In this document: one piece after another, positions 37,962 to 46,582 of the stretch
Layout: every line of letters begins with the position of its first letter
Numbering within the stretch: position 1 is the stretch's first letter
DNA from: Terriglobia bacterium
GTDB taxonomy: Bacteria; Acidobacteriota; Terriglobia; Terriglobales; Acidobacteriaceae
Assembly (NCBI GenBank): GCA_021324365.1
Contig: JAJPJE010000042.1
Span: forward strand, 1 to 64,000
Length of the DNA: 64,000 nt
Direction: 5' to 3'
The notes under the pieces: generated by a model
The model's database searches: none
Told to the model about the DNA's origin: nothing
What the model saw: only the letters and a program-made list of their open reading frames with translations
Made by a program: the position numbers and the translations under genes

Positions 37962-37976
37962 AGCTGAGGCGGACAA

Positions 37977-38636
37977 GTGACCAAGCAGGAAGTGGCGAAG
38001 AAGATCGTTGAGGTAGGAATCGTTCCCGTGGTGCGCGCAGCATCGGCGAAACAGGCTATGCACGCAACTCAAGCGGTGCGCGATGGCGGTATCACCGTGG
38101 TTGAGATCACCATGACGGTCCCGGGTGCGGTGGAAGTCATTGCCGAGCTGGTGAAGACCGCAGGGTCGGAAGTTCTGGTGGGTGCGGGAACGGTCCTCGA
38201 TGCAGAGACTGCCAAGCGATGTGTCGACGCAGGGGCGGAATTCCTGGTCAGTCCGGGATTCGATCTGGAGACGGTGAAGTTTGCGATTACGAAGAGCAAA
38301 CTGATGATGGCTGGCGCGTTAACGCCGACTGAGGTGATCGCAGCATGGAAGGCTGGCAGCGACTTCGTCAAGATATTCCCATGCGGTGCCGTCGGCGGCG
38401 CGAGTTATCTCAAGGCGCTTAAGGGTCCACTGCCCCAGGTTCCCCTGATTCCAACCGGCGGCGTGAATCTTAAAAGTGCGGCTGATCTTATCAAGGCGGG
38501 AGCGGCGGCACTCGGAGTCGGAGGGGAACTCGTTTCGGCAGCGGCGTTGAAATCCGGCAACCTGCACGAAATCACAGAAGCTGCGCGGCAGTTTGTGAAC
38601 ATCGTGCAGCAGGCGCGAGCGGAAAGCGACAAGTGA
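37977..38636 (+). CDS. eda: KDPG/KHG aldolase
   Basis: 219 aa. Cleaves 2-keto-3-deoxy-6-phosphogluconate to pyruvate and glyceraldehyde-3-phosphate. Family landmarks are GIVPVVRA, the catalytic Glu in VVEITMTVPGA, VGAGTVLDAETAKRCVDAGAEFLVSPGF, the Schiff-base Lys in DFVKIFPCGAVGGASYLKAL and IPTGGVNLKSA. GTG start with GAGGCGG upstream. It follows the kinase by 15 bp, forming a kdgK-eda pair. Confidence 0.94.
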   Translation: MTKQEVAKKIVEVGIVPVVRAASAKQAMHATQAVRDGGITVVEITMTVPGAVEVIAELVKTAGSEVLVGAGTVLDAETAKRCVDAGAEFLVSPGFDLETVKFAITKSKLMMAGALTPTEVIAAWKAGSDFVKIFPCGAVGGASYLKALKGPLPQVPLIPTGGVNLKSAADLIKAGAAALGVGGELVSAAALKSGNLHEITEAARQFVNIVQQARAESDK

Positions 38637-38756
38637 ATGCGAAGGGAGATCAGCATCCCTGTAGGTGGACTGAGCTCACTACATCTGATCTAATACCGAT
38701 GGGGGAAATGCGACGTTTTCTCTGATAGTTCGTTTCGTCGTCTGCACTTCTTATCC

Positions 38757-40280
38757 ATGCAATTCAGCCGTTCGAGCGGAACCCTATTGCATCCGACTTC
38801 ATTGCCTGGGCCTTATGGTGTCGGAGATCTGGGGCGCGAAGCATACCGGTTTGTCGATTTCCTGCATGCCTCGCGCCAGAAACTCTGGCAAGTGCTCCCC
38901 CTGAACCCCACTGGTTATGGTGATTCGCCCTTTCAGTGCTTCTCCGCGGTAGCCGGAAATCCTCTTCTGCTCGGCCTCGACGAGCTTATGAAGCGGGGAG
39001 TGCTGCATTACGAGGATCTTGGAAATGTACCGACCTTTCCGGATGACCGTGTCGACTTCGGGAGGGTGATCGCATGGAAGTTTCCGGTGCTGCGGAAAGC
39101 TGCGCGGAATTTTTTTGACGTTGCTAAACCTGAACAGCGGAAGGAATTCACAGACTTCTGCGACAACAACGCACATTGGTTAGACGACTTCGCGCTCTTC
39201 ATGGCACTGAAGGAAGCACACCAGCAGATTGCCTGGACGCGCTGGCCGGGCGAGGTGGCACAGCGCCGTCCAGAAGCCCTGGCTCGGTGGCGCGAGCGAC
39301 TGGCGCCGCAAATCGAGACCAATAAGTACTGGCAATTCGAGTTTTTCCGCGAGTGGCAGGCGCTGCGAACATATGCGCATGAGCGGGGCGTGCACATCAT
39401 CGGCGACATACCTATTTATGTCGCCCACGATAGCGCGGATGTCTGGGCGAACCCGCAGTTCTTTCTACTGGATGCGGATGGGAATGCGCAGAAGGTTTCG
39501 GGAGTTCCTCCGGACTACTTCAGCGCAACCGGCCAACTATGGGGAAATCCGATCTACAACTGGCCACTGCTGAAAGAAACCGGGTATCGCTGGTGGGTTG
39601 ACCGTTTTCGCGCCGCGTTGACGCTCTACGACATCGTGCGCATCGATCACTTTCGCGGATTCGAGGCGTACTGGGAAGTTCCGGGAGGGGAAAAGACGGC
39701 TATCAACGGACGGTGGGTAAAAGGCCCGGGAGCGGAACTATTTCGCGTGTTACAGTCGGAAATCGGAGAACTGCCGATCATCGCAGAAAACCTTGGCGTC
39801 ATTACTCCGGAAGTGGAAGCAATCCGGCACGAGTTCGGATTTCCAGGAATGGCGATCCTGCAGTTTGCGTTTGGCAACGATCCGCAAGGGCCGAGTTTTC
39901 GGCCGCACAACTATCCGCGTGAAATCGTCGCATATACCGGCACGCACGATAACGACACCACTTTAGGCTGGTGGAACAGCACCGGATCGAGTGACAGCAT
40001 TCGTACCTTGGACGATGTTGCCAAGGAACACGCCTTTGCACGCGCCTATCTCAATTTCCAGGATGAACCGGTGAACTGGGTGTTGAGCCGCGCTGTGCTG
40101 GCTTCGGTAGCAAACACTGCTGTCGTTCCAATGCAGGACCTGCTTGGCTTGGGCAATGAAGCACGCATGAACCTGCCTGGAACTTCGAGCGGAAACTGGC
40201 GCTGGCGGATGTTGCCCGGTGTGTTGACCCTCAAACTCAGCGCTAAACTGCAGGAGCTCAATGCCCTTTACGACCGGTAG
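38757..40280 (+). CDS. malQ: 4-alpha-glucanotransferase (amylomaltase)
   Basis: 507 aa, GH77. Transfers alpha-1,4-glucan segments in maltodextrin/glycogen turnover. Visible are the N-terminal SSGTLLHPTSLPGPYGVGDLG, the QVLPLNPTGYGDSPFQCFSA block, IIGDIPIYVAHDSADVWANP, the nucleophile region YDIVRIDHFRGFEAYWEVP, the acid/base region PIIAENLGVITPEV and AYTGTHDNDTTLGWW. Length and all catalytic blocks are normal. The 120-bp gap upstream may carry its own promoter. Confidence 0.95.
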   Translation: MQFSRSSGTLLHPTSLPGPYGVGDLGREAYRFVDFLHASRQKLWQVLPLNPTGYGDSPFQCFSAVAGNPLLLGLDELMKRGVLHYEDLGNVPTFPDDRVDFGRVIAWKFPVLRKAARNFFDVAKPEQRKEFTDFCDNNAHWLDDFALFMALKEAHQQIAWTRWPGEVAQRRPEALARWRERLAPQIETNKYWQFEFFREWQALRTYAHERGVHIIGDIPIYVAHDSADVWANPQFFLLDADGNAQKVSGVPPDYFSATGQLWGNPIYNWPLLKETGYRWWVDRFRAALTLYDIVRIDHFRGFEAYWEVPGGEKTAINGRWVKGPGAELFRVLQSEIGELPIIAENLGVITPEVEAIRHEFGFPGMAILQFAFGNDPQGPSFRPHNYPREIVAYTGTHDNDTTLGWWNSTGSSDSIRTLDDVAKEHAFARAYLNFQDEPVNWVLSRAVLASVANTAVVPMQDLLGLGNEARMNLPGTSSGNWRWRMLPGVLTLKLSAKLQELNALYDR

Positions 40281-40412
40281 TTACTGAAGTTATTCCTGAA
40301 GCGCCTCCGTTACCTTCTCCTTTGGTAACCGTCCACGCGATACTCAACCTACAGGATCAAGTCTTTCGATCGCATGTGCATTTGCGCGTGCTGCGTGGCG
40401 AAGGGTGGGAGT

Positions 40413-42263
40413 ATGACGTGGAAGCAGGTGGAGTGGTTCGCTTCAGTGTGCCTTGCGGTTTGTTGTGGCATCAGCGTTGCCGTCGTATCGCCGATGTATG
40501 CGGCATCGGATTCGGATGCGACGCAGGTCAAGAGCACAGTACCCGTTCATTACGGATACCCATCAGACTGGAGCGCTCGGCACCTCATCCTGGGCGGCAA
40601 TGACGCTGACAAGGCTTTGGCCAAAGGACAGCACGATCCACGCCATGTCTACAACCTGGTTCAGCGTATGCTCGCGGTTCAGAACTCAAACCGCGTAGCG
40701 CGACGGCCGAGGAAAGCGCCACCGGCCGTCCAAGTCGACTGGGCGGTTTCCCTCGAGAATGGCTACGTTCCCGCGAATCAATTTCCGGCCAAGTTCAGAT
40801 TTGATGTAACAAAAGAGAATTGCAACAGCGATTTCATCGTATTCGGTCTTACCGTCACCTCCGGTACACAGGCGAATCTCGTCGGAATCAATAACCTGTA
40901 TACCGGCGGAAGTTCTCCATGCAATGGGGGAAATCCTTACGTAGCTTTTGCCTATAACACCGCAGTACATGGCGGAAACATCAGCACATCTCCGGTACTA
41001 TCGAGCGATGGCACGAAGGTGGCATTCGTGGAGAACGCTCCGACTGGTTCCTACTTTCACGTGCTGGTCCTGCCGAATCCAATTCCTACGCCGCCCGCGC
41101 AGTCCGGAAATGTTCTTAGCCCAATCACTCCTACGATTTGTAACAACACCTTTACGTCGGGTTGCATGACCGATGTGCAGATATCCTCTGCCGCTAACAC
41201 AAATTCTTCGCCGTGGGTTGACTATGATGCCGAGACAGCCTATGTCGGAACCGATGACGGTGTGCTGCATCAGATTCACCCGGTGTTCAGCGGTACCAAT
41301 CCGGTGGTGGATACGGACACGGTGAACTGGCCTGTAACTGTATCGACCCAGAGCAACTCAGTTTTGACCGGCGCCGTTGTCGACAATAATGCAGGGCTGA
41401 TCTTCGTGGGAGACGGTTACGGATACCTGTATTCCGTAAGCCTCACGAATCCAGCCAAGACCACTAACGCACAGATCGCGATTGGTTGGGTTGGCCACGG
41501 TCCGGGCACGGGAATCCTGGATCCTCCCATTGTCATCAATGACCCGGCAAACCCTGCGATCGATCAGGTATTTGCTTTCACTGGATGCAGCATCACCTTG
41601 GGTGATGGTGGGGCGGTTTCGCAAGTGCCAGCAAACTTCACTTCGAACACAACACCGAATTCGGTCGATCTCGGCTCAGCGTCTGGAGTTGGCGATTGCA
41701 CAACCGGGAACGTGCATGGCGGTACTTTCGACAATACATTCTGGACCAGTGGCAGCAACGGTGGACACCTGATCGCGTGCGGCTTTGTGTCAGGCACCGG
41801 TAATGCTCCGCTGATTCCTTCGAATCCTAAGATGTACTGGTTGCCCTTCAATCGGAATCATATTGTGACCAACGCCAATCAGAAGACTTACACGATCAAC
41901 AGCACGATAGGAGATGAATGCTCGCCGCTGACTGAGTTCTACGACGGGACTACGGATCGACTGTTTTTCGGAGTGGGCAATAGCGATGGATATGTAAAAA
42001 CGTCAACACTTACCAACAAGTCAATTTCTACACCGAGCACATGTACGGCGGGCAGTCCCAGCAGCAGCTGCGTCACAACACCAGCAAACCTAGGCGGTAC
42101 CAGCGGGATCGTCATTGATAACACTCTTTCTGCCACCGGCGGAGCGAACATTTATTTCAGCACGCTGGCTCCAGGTGGAAGCAACGGGGCGAACTGCAAC
42201 GTAAGCGGAGGGGCTGCCAAGCCTTATTGCGCCATCAAGTTGACCCAGAACGGCCTGAAATAG
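40413..42263 (+). CDS. Secreted beta-propeller-like protein of unknown function
   Basis: About 616 aa with a signal peptide (FASVCLAVCCGISVAVVSPMYAA). The mature part is rich in Asn, Thr, Gly and Ser, with recurring propeller-like strands: SSPWVDYDAETAYVGTDDGVLHQIHPVF, GAVVDNNAGLIFVGDGYGYLYSV, SPLTEFYDGTTDRLFFGVGN. At least eight cysteines occur in CxxG/NC-type pairs that could form disulphides. I cannot name the family; a PQQ/WD-type propeller is inferred. ATG 40413 follows GGGAG; the frame is open from 40374. It is flanked by malQ and ybaK without clear linkage. Confidence 0.65.
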   Translation: MTWKQVEWFASVCLAVCCGISVAVVSPMYAASDSDATQVKSTVPVHYGYPSDWSARHLILGGNDADKALAKGQHDPRHVYNLVQRMLAVQNSNRVARRPRKAPPAVQVDWAVSLENGYVPANQFPAKFRFDVTKENCNSDFIVFGLTVTSGTQANLVGINNLYTGGSSPCNGGNPYVAFAYNTAVHGGNISTSPVLSSDGTKVAFVENAPTGSYFHVLVLPNPIPTPPAQSGNVLSPITPTICNNTFTSGCMTDVQISSAANTNSSPWVDYDAETAYVGTDDGVLHQIHPVFSGTNPVVDTDTVNWPVTVSTQSNSVLTGAVVDNNAGLIFVGDGYGYLYSVSLTNPAKTTNAQIAIGWVGHGPGTGILDPPIVINDPANPAIDQVFAFTGCSITLGDGGAVSQVPANFTSNTTPNSVDLGSASGVGDCTTGNVHGGTFDNTFWTSGSNGGHLIACGFVSGTGNAPLIPSNPKMYWLPFNRNHIVTNANQKTYTINSTIGDECSPLTEFYDGTTDRLFFGVGNSDGYVKTSTLTNKSISTPSTCTAGSPSSSCVTTPANLGGTSGIVIDNTLSATGGANIYFSTLAPGGSNGANCNVSGGAAKPYCAIKLTQNGLK

Positions 42264-42322
42264 GTAGCACCCAAGAGAAGAGATGTTCAGGTAGCATACG
42301 TTCGTTCTTGACAAGAGCACCC

Positions 42323-42817
42323 GTGTCGAAGAAGGTACCCAAAACCAACGCTGCGCGGGAGTTAGACCAACTTGGGACCCCTTACGAGTTGCGACAGTAC
42401 GAGTCTGATCCCGAACATCTCGAGGCGGAACTGGTTGCCGAGAAGATCGGCCTGCCTCCGGAGCAGGTTTTTAAGACGCTGGTTGCCATAGGCGACATCA
42501 AGGGCGTCTGTCTCGCAGTCATTCCCGCCGACAGTCAGCTCGATTTAAAGGCACTGGCCGCTGCTACCGGTAATCGCAAACTCCACCTCGCTCCACTTAA
42601 AGATGTGCAACGGCTGACGGGATACATTCGCGGCGGGGTTACAGCACTCGGTTGCAAGAAGCCTTACCCGGTTATTCTCGACAGTTCGGCGCTCGAGTGG
42701 AACCTAATCTCTGTTTCGGCCGGACTGCGTGGATTGCAAATCCTGCTCGCGCCCAGCGATTACATCCGTTCCGTCTCTGCTACGGCGGCAAGTATCTCGC
42801 GAAAGAAGCAGCAGTAA
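42323..42817 (+). CDS. ybaK: YbaK/EbsC-type Cys-tRNA(Pro) deacylase
   Basis: 164 aa from GTG 42323. YbaK-fold landmarks: LGTPYELRQYESDP, the lysine-bearing VFKTLVAIGDIKGVCLAVIPADSQLDLKALAAATG, and GYIRGGVTALGCKKPYPVILD. It hydrolyses mischarged Cys-tRNA(Pro) in the cytosol, a translation-fidelity factor. The frame extends to 42227 but lacks family sequence before residue 33. galK starts 17 bp after its stop. Confidence 0.88.
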   Translation: MSKKVPKTNAARELDQLGTPYELRQYESDPEHLEAELVAEKIGLPPEQVFKTLVAIGDIKGVCLAVIPADSQLDLKALAAATGNRKLHLAPLKDVQRLTGYIRGGVTALGCKKPYPVILDSSALEWNLISVSAGLRGLQILLAPSDYIRSVSATAASISRKKQQ

Positions 42818-42834
42818 GCGTTTACAATTTAGCA

Positions 42835-44019
42835 ATGGCGCTGACTCCAGGGTTACAGGAGCGCTTCGAGGAGCGCTTTGGAGCGACTCCGCGCATCTTC
42901 CGGGCTCCCGGCCGGGTGAACCTCATCGGGGAGCACACCGATTACAACGACGGATTTGTAATGCCGGTCGCTATCCAGTTTTCCTGCTGGGTGGCAGCCT
43001 CCGCAAGACCGGACCGGAAATTGGTCATTCATTCGGAGAACCTGAACGAAACCGCCACCGTTAACCTGGCCGATGCCAGGCCTTCGAGAAACTGGAGCGA
43101 CTACGTGGCCGGTGCTGCGGCCATTCCAGACCGCAGCGGCTACCGACTCCAAGGCGCCAATCTGCTGATCCACAGCGAAGTTCCCATGGGTGCCGGACTC
43201 AGTTCCTCCGCCGCCATTGAAGTTTCCGTGGCACTGGCGATGCTCTCAACATCAGGATACGAGGTGGATCGGACGCAACTGGCGCGCTGGTGCCAGCAGG
43301 CAGAGCACGAGTTCCCCGGCATGATGTGCGGCATCATGGACCAATTCATCTCGTGCCGTGCGGAGGCCGGCCGAGGTCTCAAATTGGATTGCCGGACTCT
43401 TGCCTATGAGTACGTTCTGCTACCGCAAGATGTGGAAATCGTGATCTGCAATACCATGGTGAAACACAAGCTGGCCAGCGGCGAATACAATACGCGACGC
43501 CAGCAGTGCGAGACAGGTGTCCGGGTTTTGGCGGAAGTCATACCAGGACTGAAAGCTTTGCGGGACGTGAGTCCGGCTCAGTTGCGCGAAAATCGGAAGC
43601 TGCTGGATCCAAAGGTTTATCGGAGATGTCTGCACGTGGTGACGGAGAATGAACGAGTGCAGAGAGGCGCTGAAATGCTGAACCGTAACGATGTTGCCGG
43701 GTTCGGCAAGCTGATGGACGAGTCTCACGAGAGCCTCCGTCGTGATTTCGAGGTGAGTTGCGCGGAACTGGATAAGATGATCGAAATTGCGCGCGACCAG
43801 AAAGGCGTTCTGGGCGCCCGTATGACAGGCGGTGGCTTCGGCGGCTGTACGGTGAACCTGGTTGGCTCGGAATGTGCCCACGAATTCGAGGACAACGTGC
43901 GGGAGAATTATCGGCAGGCGATGGGCGTAGTTCCAGAGATCTATGTTTGTCGAGCATCGCAGGGAGCAGAAGAAGTCAAGCTTGAGTCGGCTATAGAAGC
44001 CGGAAGCCGGTTTCGGTAA
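42835..44019 (+). CDS. galK: Galactokinase
   Basis: 394 aa, GHMP family; ATP-dependent phosphorylation of galactose (Leloir pathway). Signatures: GRVNLIGEHTDYNDGFVMPVA (galactokinase signature), the GHMP loop VPMGAGLSSSAAIEVSVA, and GARMTGGGFGGCTVNLV. The catalytic Asp is in MCGIMDQFIS. ATG 42835 is preferred because the frame upstream overlaps ybaK. Its 3-prime end overlaps the convergent PilZ gene by 29 bp. Confidence 0.95.
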   Translation: MALTPGLQERFEERFGATPRIFRAPGRVNLIGEHTDYNDGFVMPVAIQFSCWVAASARPDRKLVIHSENLNETATVNLADARPSRNWSDYVAGAAAIPDRSGYRLQGANLLIHSEVPMGAGLSSSAAIEVSVALAMLSTSGYEVDRTQLARWCQQAEHEFPGMMCGIMDQFISCRAEAGRGLKLDCRTLAYEYVLLPQDVEIVICNTMVKHKLASGEYNTRRQQCETGVRVLAEVIPGLKALRDVSPAQLRENRKLLDPKVYRRCLHVVTENERVQRGAEMLNRNDVAGFGKLMDESHESLRRDFEVSCAELDKMIEIARDQKGVLGARMTGGGFGGCTVNLVGSECAHEFEDNVRENYRQAMGVVPEIYVCRASQGAEEVKLESAIEAGSRFR

Positions 44020-44302
44020 ATTCCCCGTGCGGAATGCTCCACTGGACTTCCGCAATTACGGTTCCCCACGGATATGTCACCAGCAATTGCTGGCCCCGCG
44101 AAAGAGCAAGGTGATGATGACGCGCGCGCAGGCCGTGAAGGCTGGTGTTTACCAGTTCGCCACGAAGATCGACAAAGCCGCTGGGCTGCATCACGGATAG
44201 AACGATCTCTCCGTCAGCCACGAATCGGGGTTCGCGGCGGCGCTCGATATCGAGTTGTGCGATTTTTCGCAGCAGCTCGCTTTCCGATAATGCGGACTTC
44301 AT
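43991..44302 (-). CDS. PilZ-like domain protein
   Basis: 103 aa. The c-di-GMP-binding pattern is partly visible: RRREPRF (RxxxR-like) near residue 20, then LVNTSLHGLRAR ((D/N)xSxxG) about 28 residues on. It is soluble and single-domain. A c-di-GMP receptor role is a family inference; the second motif has Asn in place of Asp, which is tolerated in the family. It converges on galK. Confidence 0.65.
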   Translation of the reverse strand: MKSALSESELLRKIAQLDIERRREPRFVADGEIVLSVMQPSGFVDLRGELVNTSLHGLRARHHHLALSRGQQLLVTYPWGTVIAEVQWSIPHGEFTETGFRLL

Positions 44303-44462
44303 GAGTGAAAGGTAGCCCGGCCCGATTCGGCAATCAATGCACGAAGGTAACTCCTTGTGCCTTGACAGTTAGCCGTTGACGAATTTCGCATATCTCTCTG
44401 GCATATACAGGTTTCATCTAATATTCAGGTGCGCACGAGTAAATTAACGGTGGCACAGGCTG

Positions 44463-45137
44463 ATGAACGTCCTGATCGTCGAAGACGAAAAACGCATGGC
44501 GGAGTTGCTGTCCACCGGACTGAAAGAAGAGGGGCACACCACGACGTGCGCCTACGACGGCGAGGAAGGACTGAGTCTCGCCAGGAACTACCAGTTCGAT
44601 GCCATTGTTCTCGATCTCATGCTGCCAAAGCTGAGCGGATACGAAGTAGCGCGGCAGTTGCGCGGTGAGCACAATCCGACGCCCATTCTGATGCTAACTG
44701 CTCGCGATACGGTAGAGGACGTCGTAAAGGGACTCGACTTGGGCGCTGACGACTACCTGACCAAGCCGTTCTCGTTCGACGAACTGCTCGCCAGGCTGCG
44801 GGCCGTGGCGAGGAGAGGACTCTCAACCAGCCCCAAGCTACAAGTAGGAGATCTCGTGCTCGACCCGGCGAGCCGCGAAGTTTCACGAAGCGGCATGCTG
44901 ATTAACCTCACGCGCACCGAATATAACTTGCTCGAAAAGCTCATGCGCAAGCACGGACACGTGGTAGCTCGGCAAGCGCTGATCGAGTCAGTGTGGGGTT
45001 TCGATCGCGAGGTGGAAGAAAACACGCTCGACGCCTTCATGAGATTGCTGCGAAACAAAATTGACCGTCCAGGCATGGCCCGCCTGATACACACATCGCG
45101 CGGTGTCGGCTACTACATCCGGCAGGAAGCACAATGA
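44463..45137 (+). CDS. OmpR-family response regulator of an RND efflux operon
   Basis: 224 aa. Receiver domain with phosphoacceptor Asp51 (IVLDLMLPKLSG), acidic pair near residues 8-9 and Lys101 (LTKPFS); C-terminal winged helix (LTRTEYNLLEKLMRKHGHVVARQALIESVWG...HTSRGVGYYI). CusR/CopR-like by length and layout. First gene of a run with 4-bp overlaps; it presumably activates the operon on signal from the adjacent kinase. Confidence 0.92.
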   Translation: MNVLIVEDEKRMAELLSTGLKEEGHTTTCAYDGEEGLSLARNYQFDAIVLDLMLPKLSGYEVARQLRGEHNPTPILMLTARDTVEDVVKGLDLGADDYLTKPFSFDELLARLRAVARRGLSTSPKLQVGDLVLDPASREVSRSGMLINLTRTEYNLLEKLMRKHGHVVARQALIESVWGFDREVEENTLDAFMRLLRNKIDRPGMARLIHTSRGVGYYIRQEAQ

Positions 45138-46582
45138 AGCGCGTGTCCATCGGGCTTCGGCTTACGCTGTGGTACTTTGCATTTTTCTCGCTGGCACTCG
45201 TGCTGTTCGGAACAAGCATGTGGTTTTCGGTAAGACACAGCATGTTCCGCGTTATCAAGCAGAACCTCAATGACAACGTGCAGGGCGTCCAAAGATTCCT
45301 GGAGGATCAACCGGCCGACTCTTCACTCTCCAGGCTACAGCGCGAGACTATTGAAGAATACTCGGCGGAGAACGAAGGGGATTACCTGCAGATTGTCGAC
45401 GAGCAGGGGAACGTGCTTTACCAGGCGCAGGCGCTGCGGGCGGCGCACTCGCCGGACTTGTCTGACTTGCGCCTGTTACCTTCAGGCAGATACAAGCGAG
45501 AAAAAATTCAAGACGGCCAATTTCTCTTTCTGAGCAAAACCATAACCGCGCATGGAAAGAAGTATTCCGTGTTGGCAGGTATGCCGTTGAGAGATTTGTA
45601 CGGATCGCTGGCGAGGTTTCGCGAAGACCTGCTGCTTTTTGTGCCGCTGGTGTTGATTGTGGCTTCAGCTTTCGGTTACTGGATGAGCCGCCGGGCGTTG
45701 CGGCCAGTACGCGAGATTACGATAGCCGCCCGCAGTATCGGTGCGCAGAACCTGAGCAAAAGGCTCACCCGACTCGAGACCGGCGATGAGTTGCAGCTCC
45801 TATCCGAGACACTGAACGAAATGCTAGCCCGTCTGGAGCAGTCGTTCGCCCGAATCGCGCAATTTACGGCGGATGCTTCGCATGAGCTGCGTACACCGAT
45901 TTCGCTGATCCGGACGGAAGCCGAGGTTGCGATGCGAAAGTCGCGGACTGAAAGCGAATACCGCGCAACCCTGCAACATATTCTTGCCGAGGCGGAGCGT
46001 ACGACCCACCTGGTTGAGGAATTGCTTTCGCTTGCGCGCACTGATTCTGGTGCGGAAAACTTGACGCTACAGCTGATGGATGTCGGTAGTGCTGTCTGCG
46101 AATCGGCTGAGAATTGGCGGCAGGTGGCCGAAGAAAAGGGACTGCGGTTCACGACAGAATTGTTGCACCAGCCGATCTCGGTACAGGCAGATCGCGCTGC
46201 TTTCCTGCGGGTACTCGCGATCCTGCTCGACAACGCGGTGCGTTATACGTCATCGCCCGGCTATATCAAGATATTCGATCGAATCGAAGGCGATTCAGTT
46301 CTGCTGAGTGTTGAAGACAGCGGAATTGGAATCTCCGAGAGCGAGTTGCCGCGCATTTTTGAGCGTTTCTACCGAGCCGACCCCGCCCGCAATCGCCAGT
46401 CTGGCGGAGCCGGACTGGGACTCGCGATCGCTCAGTGGATCGTGAAGCAACATAACGGAACTATTAGCGTTAACAGCGTTCTCGGTCACGGATCGACATT
46501 CACGGTTCGCTTACCCGTGGCCGCGATATCGTCTGAAAATACCGAGCGCGGTACCTACGACTGCACAAGTTTGAAGGTGTGA
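45134..46582 (+). CDS. Sensor histidine kinase (HAMP, CusS-like layout)
   Basis: 482 aa. Two transmembrane helices (about 8-33 and 170-190) flank a periplasmic sensor of roughly 135 residues, then HAMP (RRALRPVREITIAARSIGAQNLSKRL), H-box ASHELRTPISLIRTEAEVAM (His about 250), N-box LLDNAVRYT, D/F/G boxes VEDSGIGI, RIFERFYRADPA and GAGLGLAIAQWIV. The ATG overlaps the regulator stop by 4 bp. The signal (drug, metal or envelope stress) is unknown. Confidence 0.92.
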   Translation: MKRVSIGLRLTLWYFAFFSLALVLFGTSMWFSVRHSMFRVIKQNLNDNVQGVQRFLEDQPADSSLSRLQRETIEEYSAENEGDYLQIVDEQGNVLYQAQALRAAHSPDLSDLRLLPSGRYKREKIQDGQFLFLSKTITAHGKKYSVLAGMPLRDLYGSLARFREDLLLFVPLVLIVASAFGYWMSRRALRPVREITIAARSIGAQNLSKRLTRLETGDELQLLSETLNEMLARLEQSFARIAQFTADASHELRTPISLIRTEAEVAMRKSRTESEYRATLQHILAEAERTTHLVEELLSLARTDSGAENLTLQLMDVGSAVCESAENWRQVAEEKGLRFTTELLHQPISVQADRAAFLRVLAILLDNAVRYTSSPGYIKIFDRIEGDSVLLSVEDSGIGISESELPRIFERFYRADPARNRQSGGAGLGLAIAQWIVKQHNGTISVNSVLGHGSTFTVRLPVAAISSENTERGTYDCTSLKV

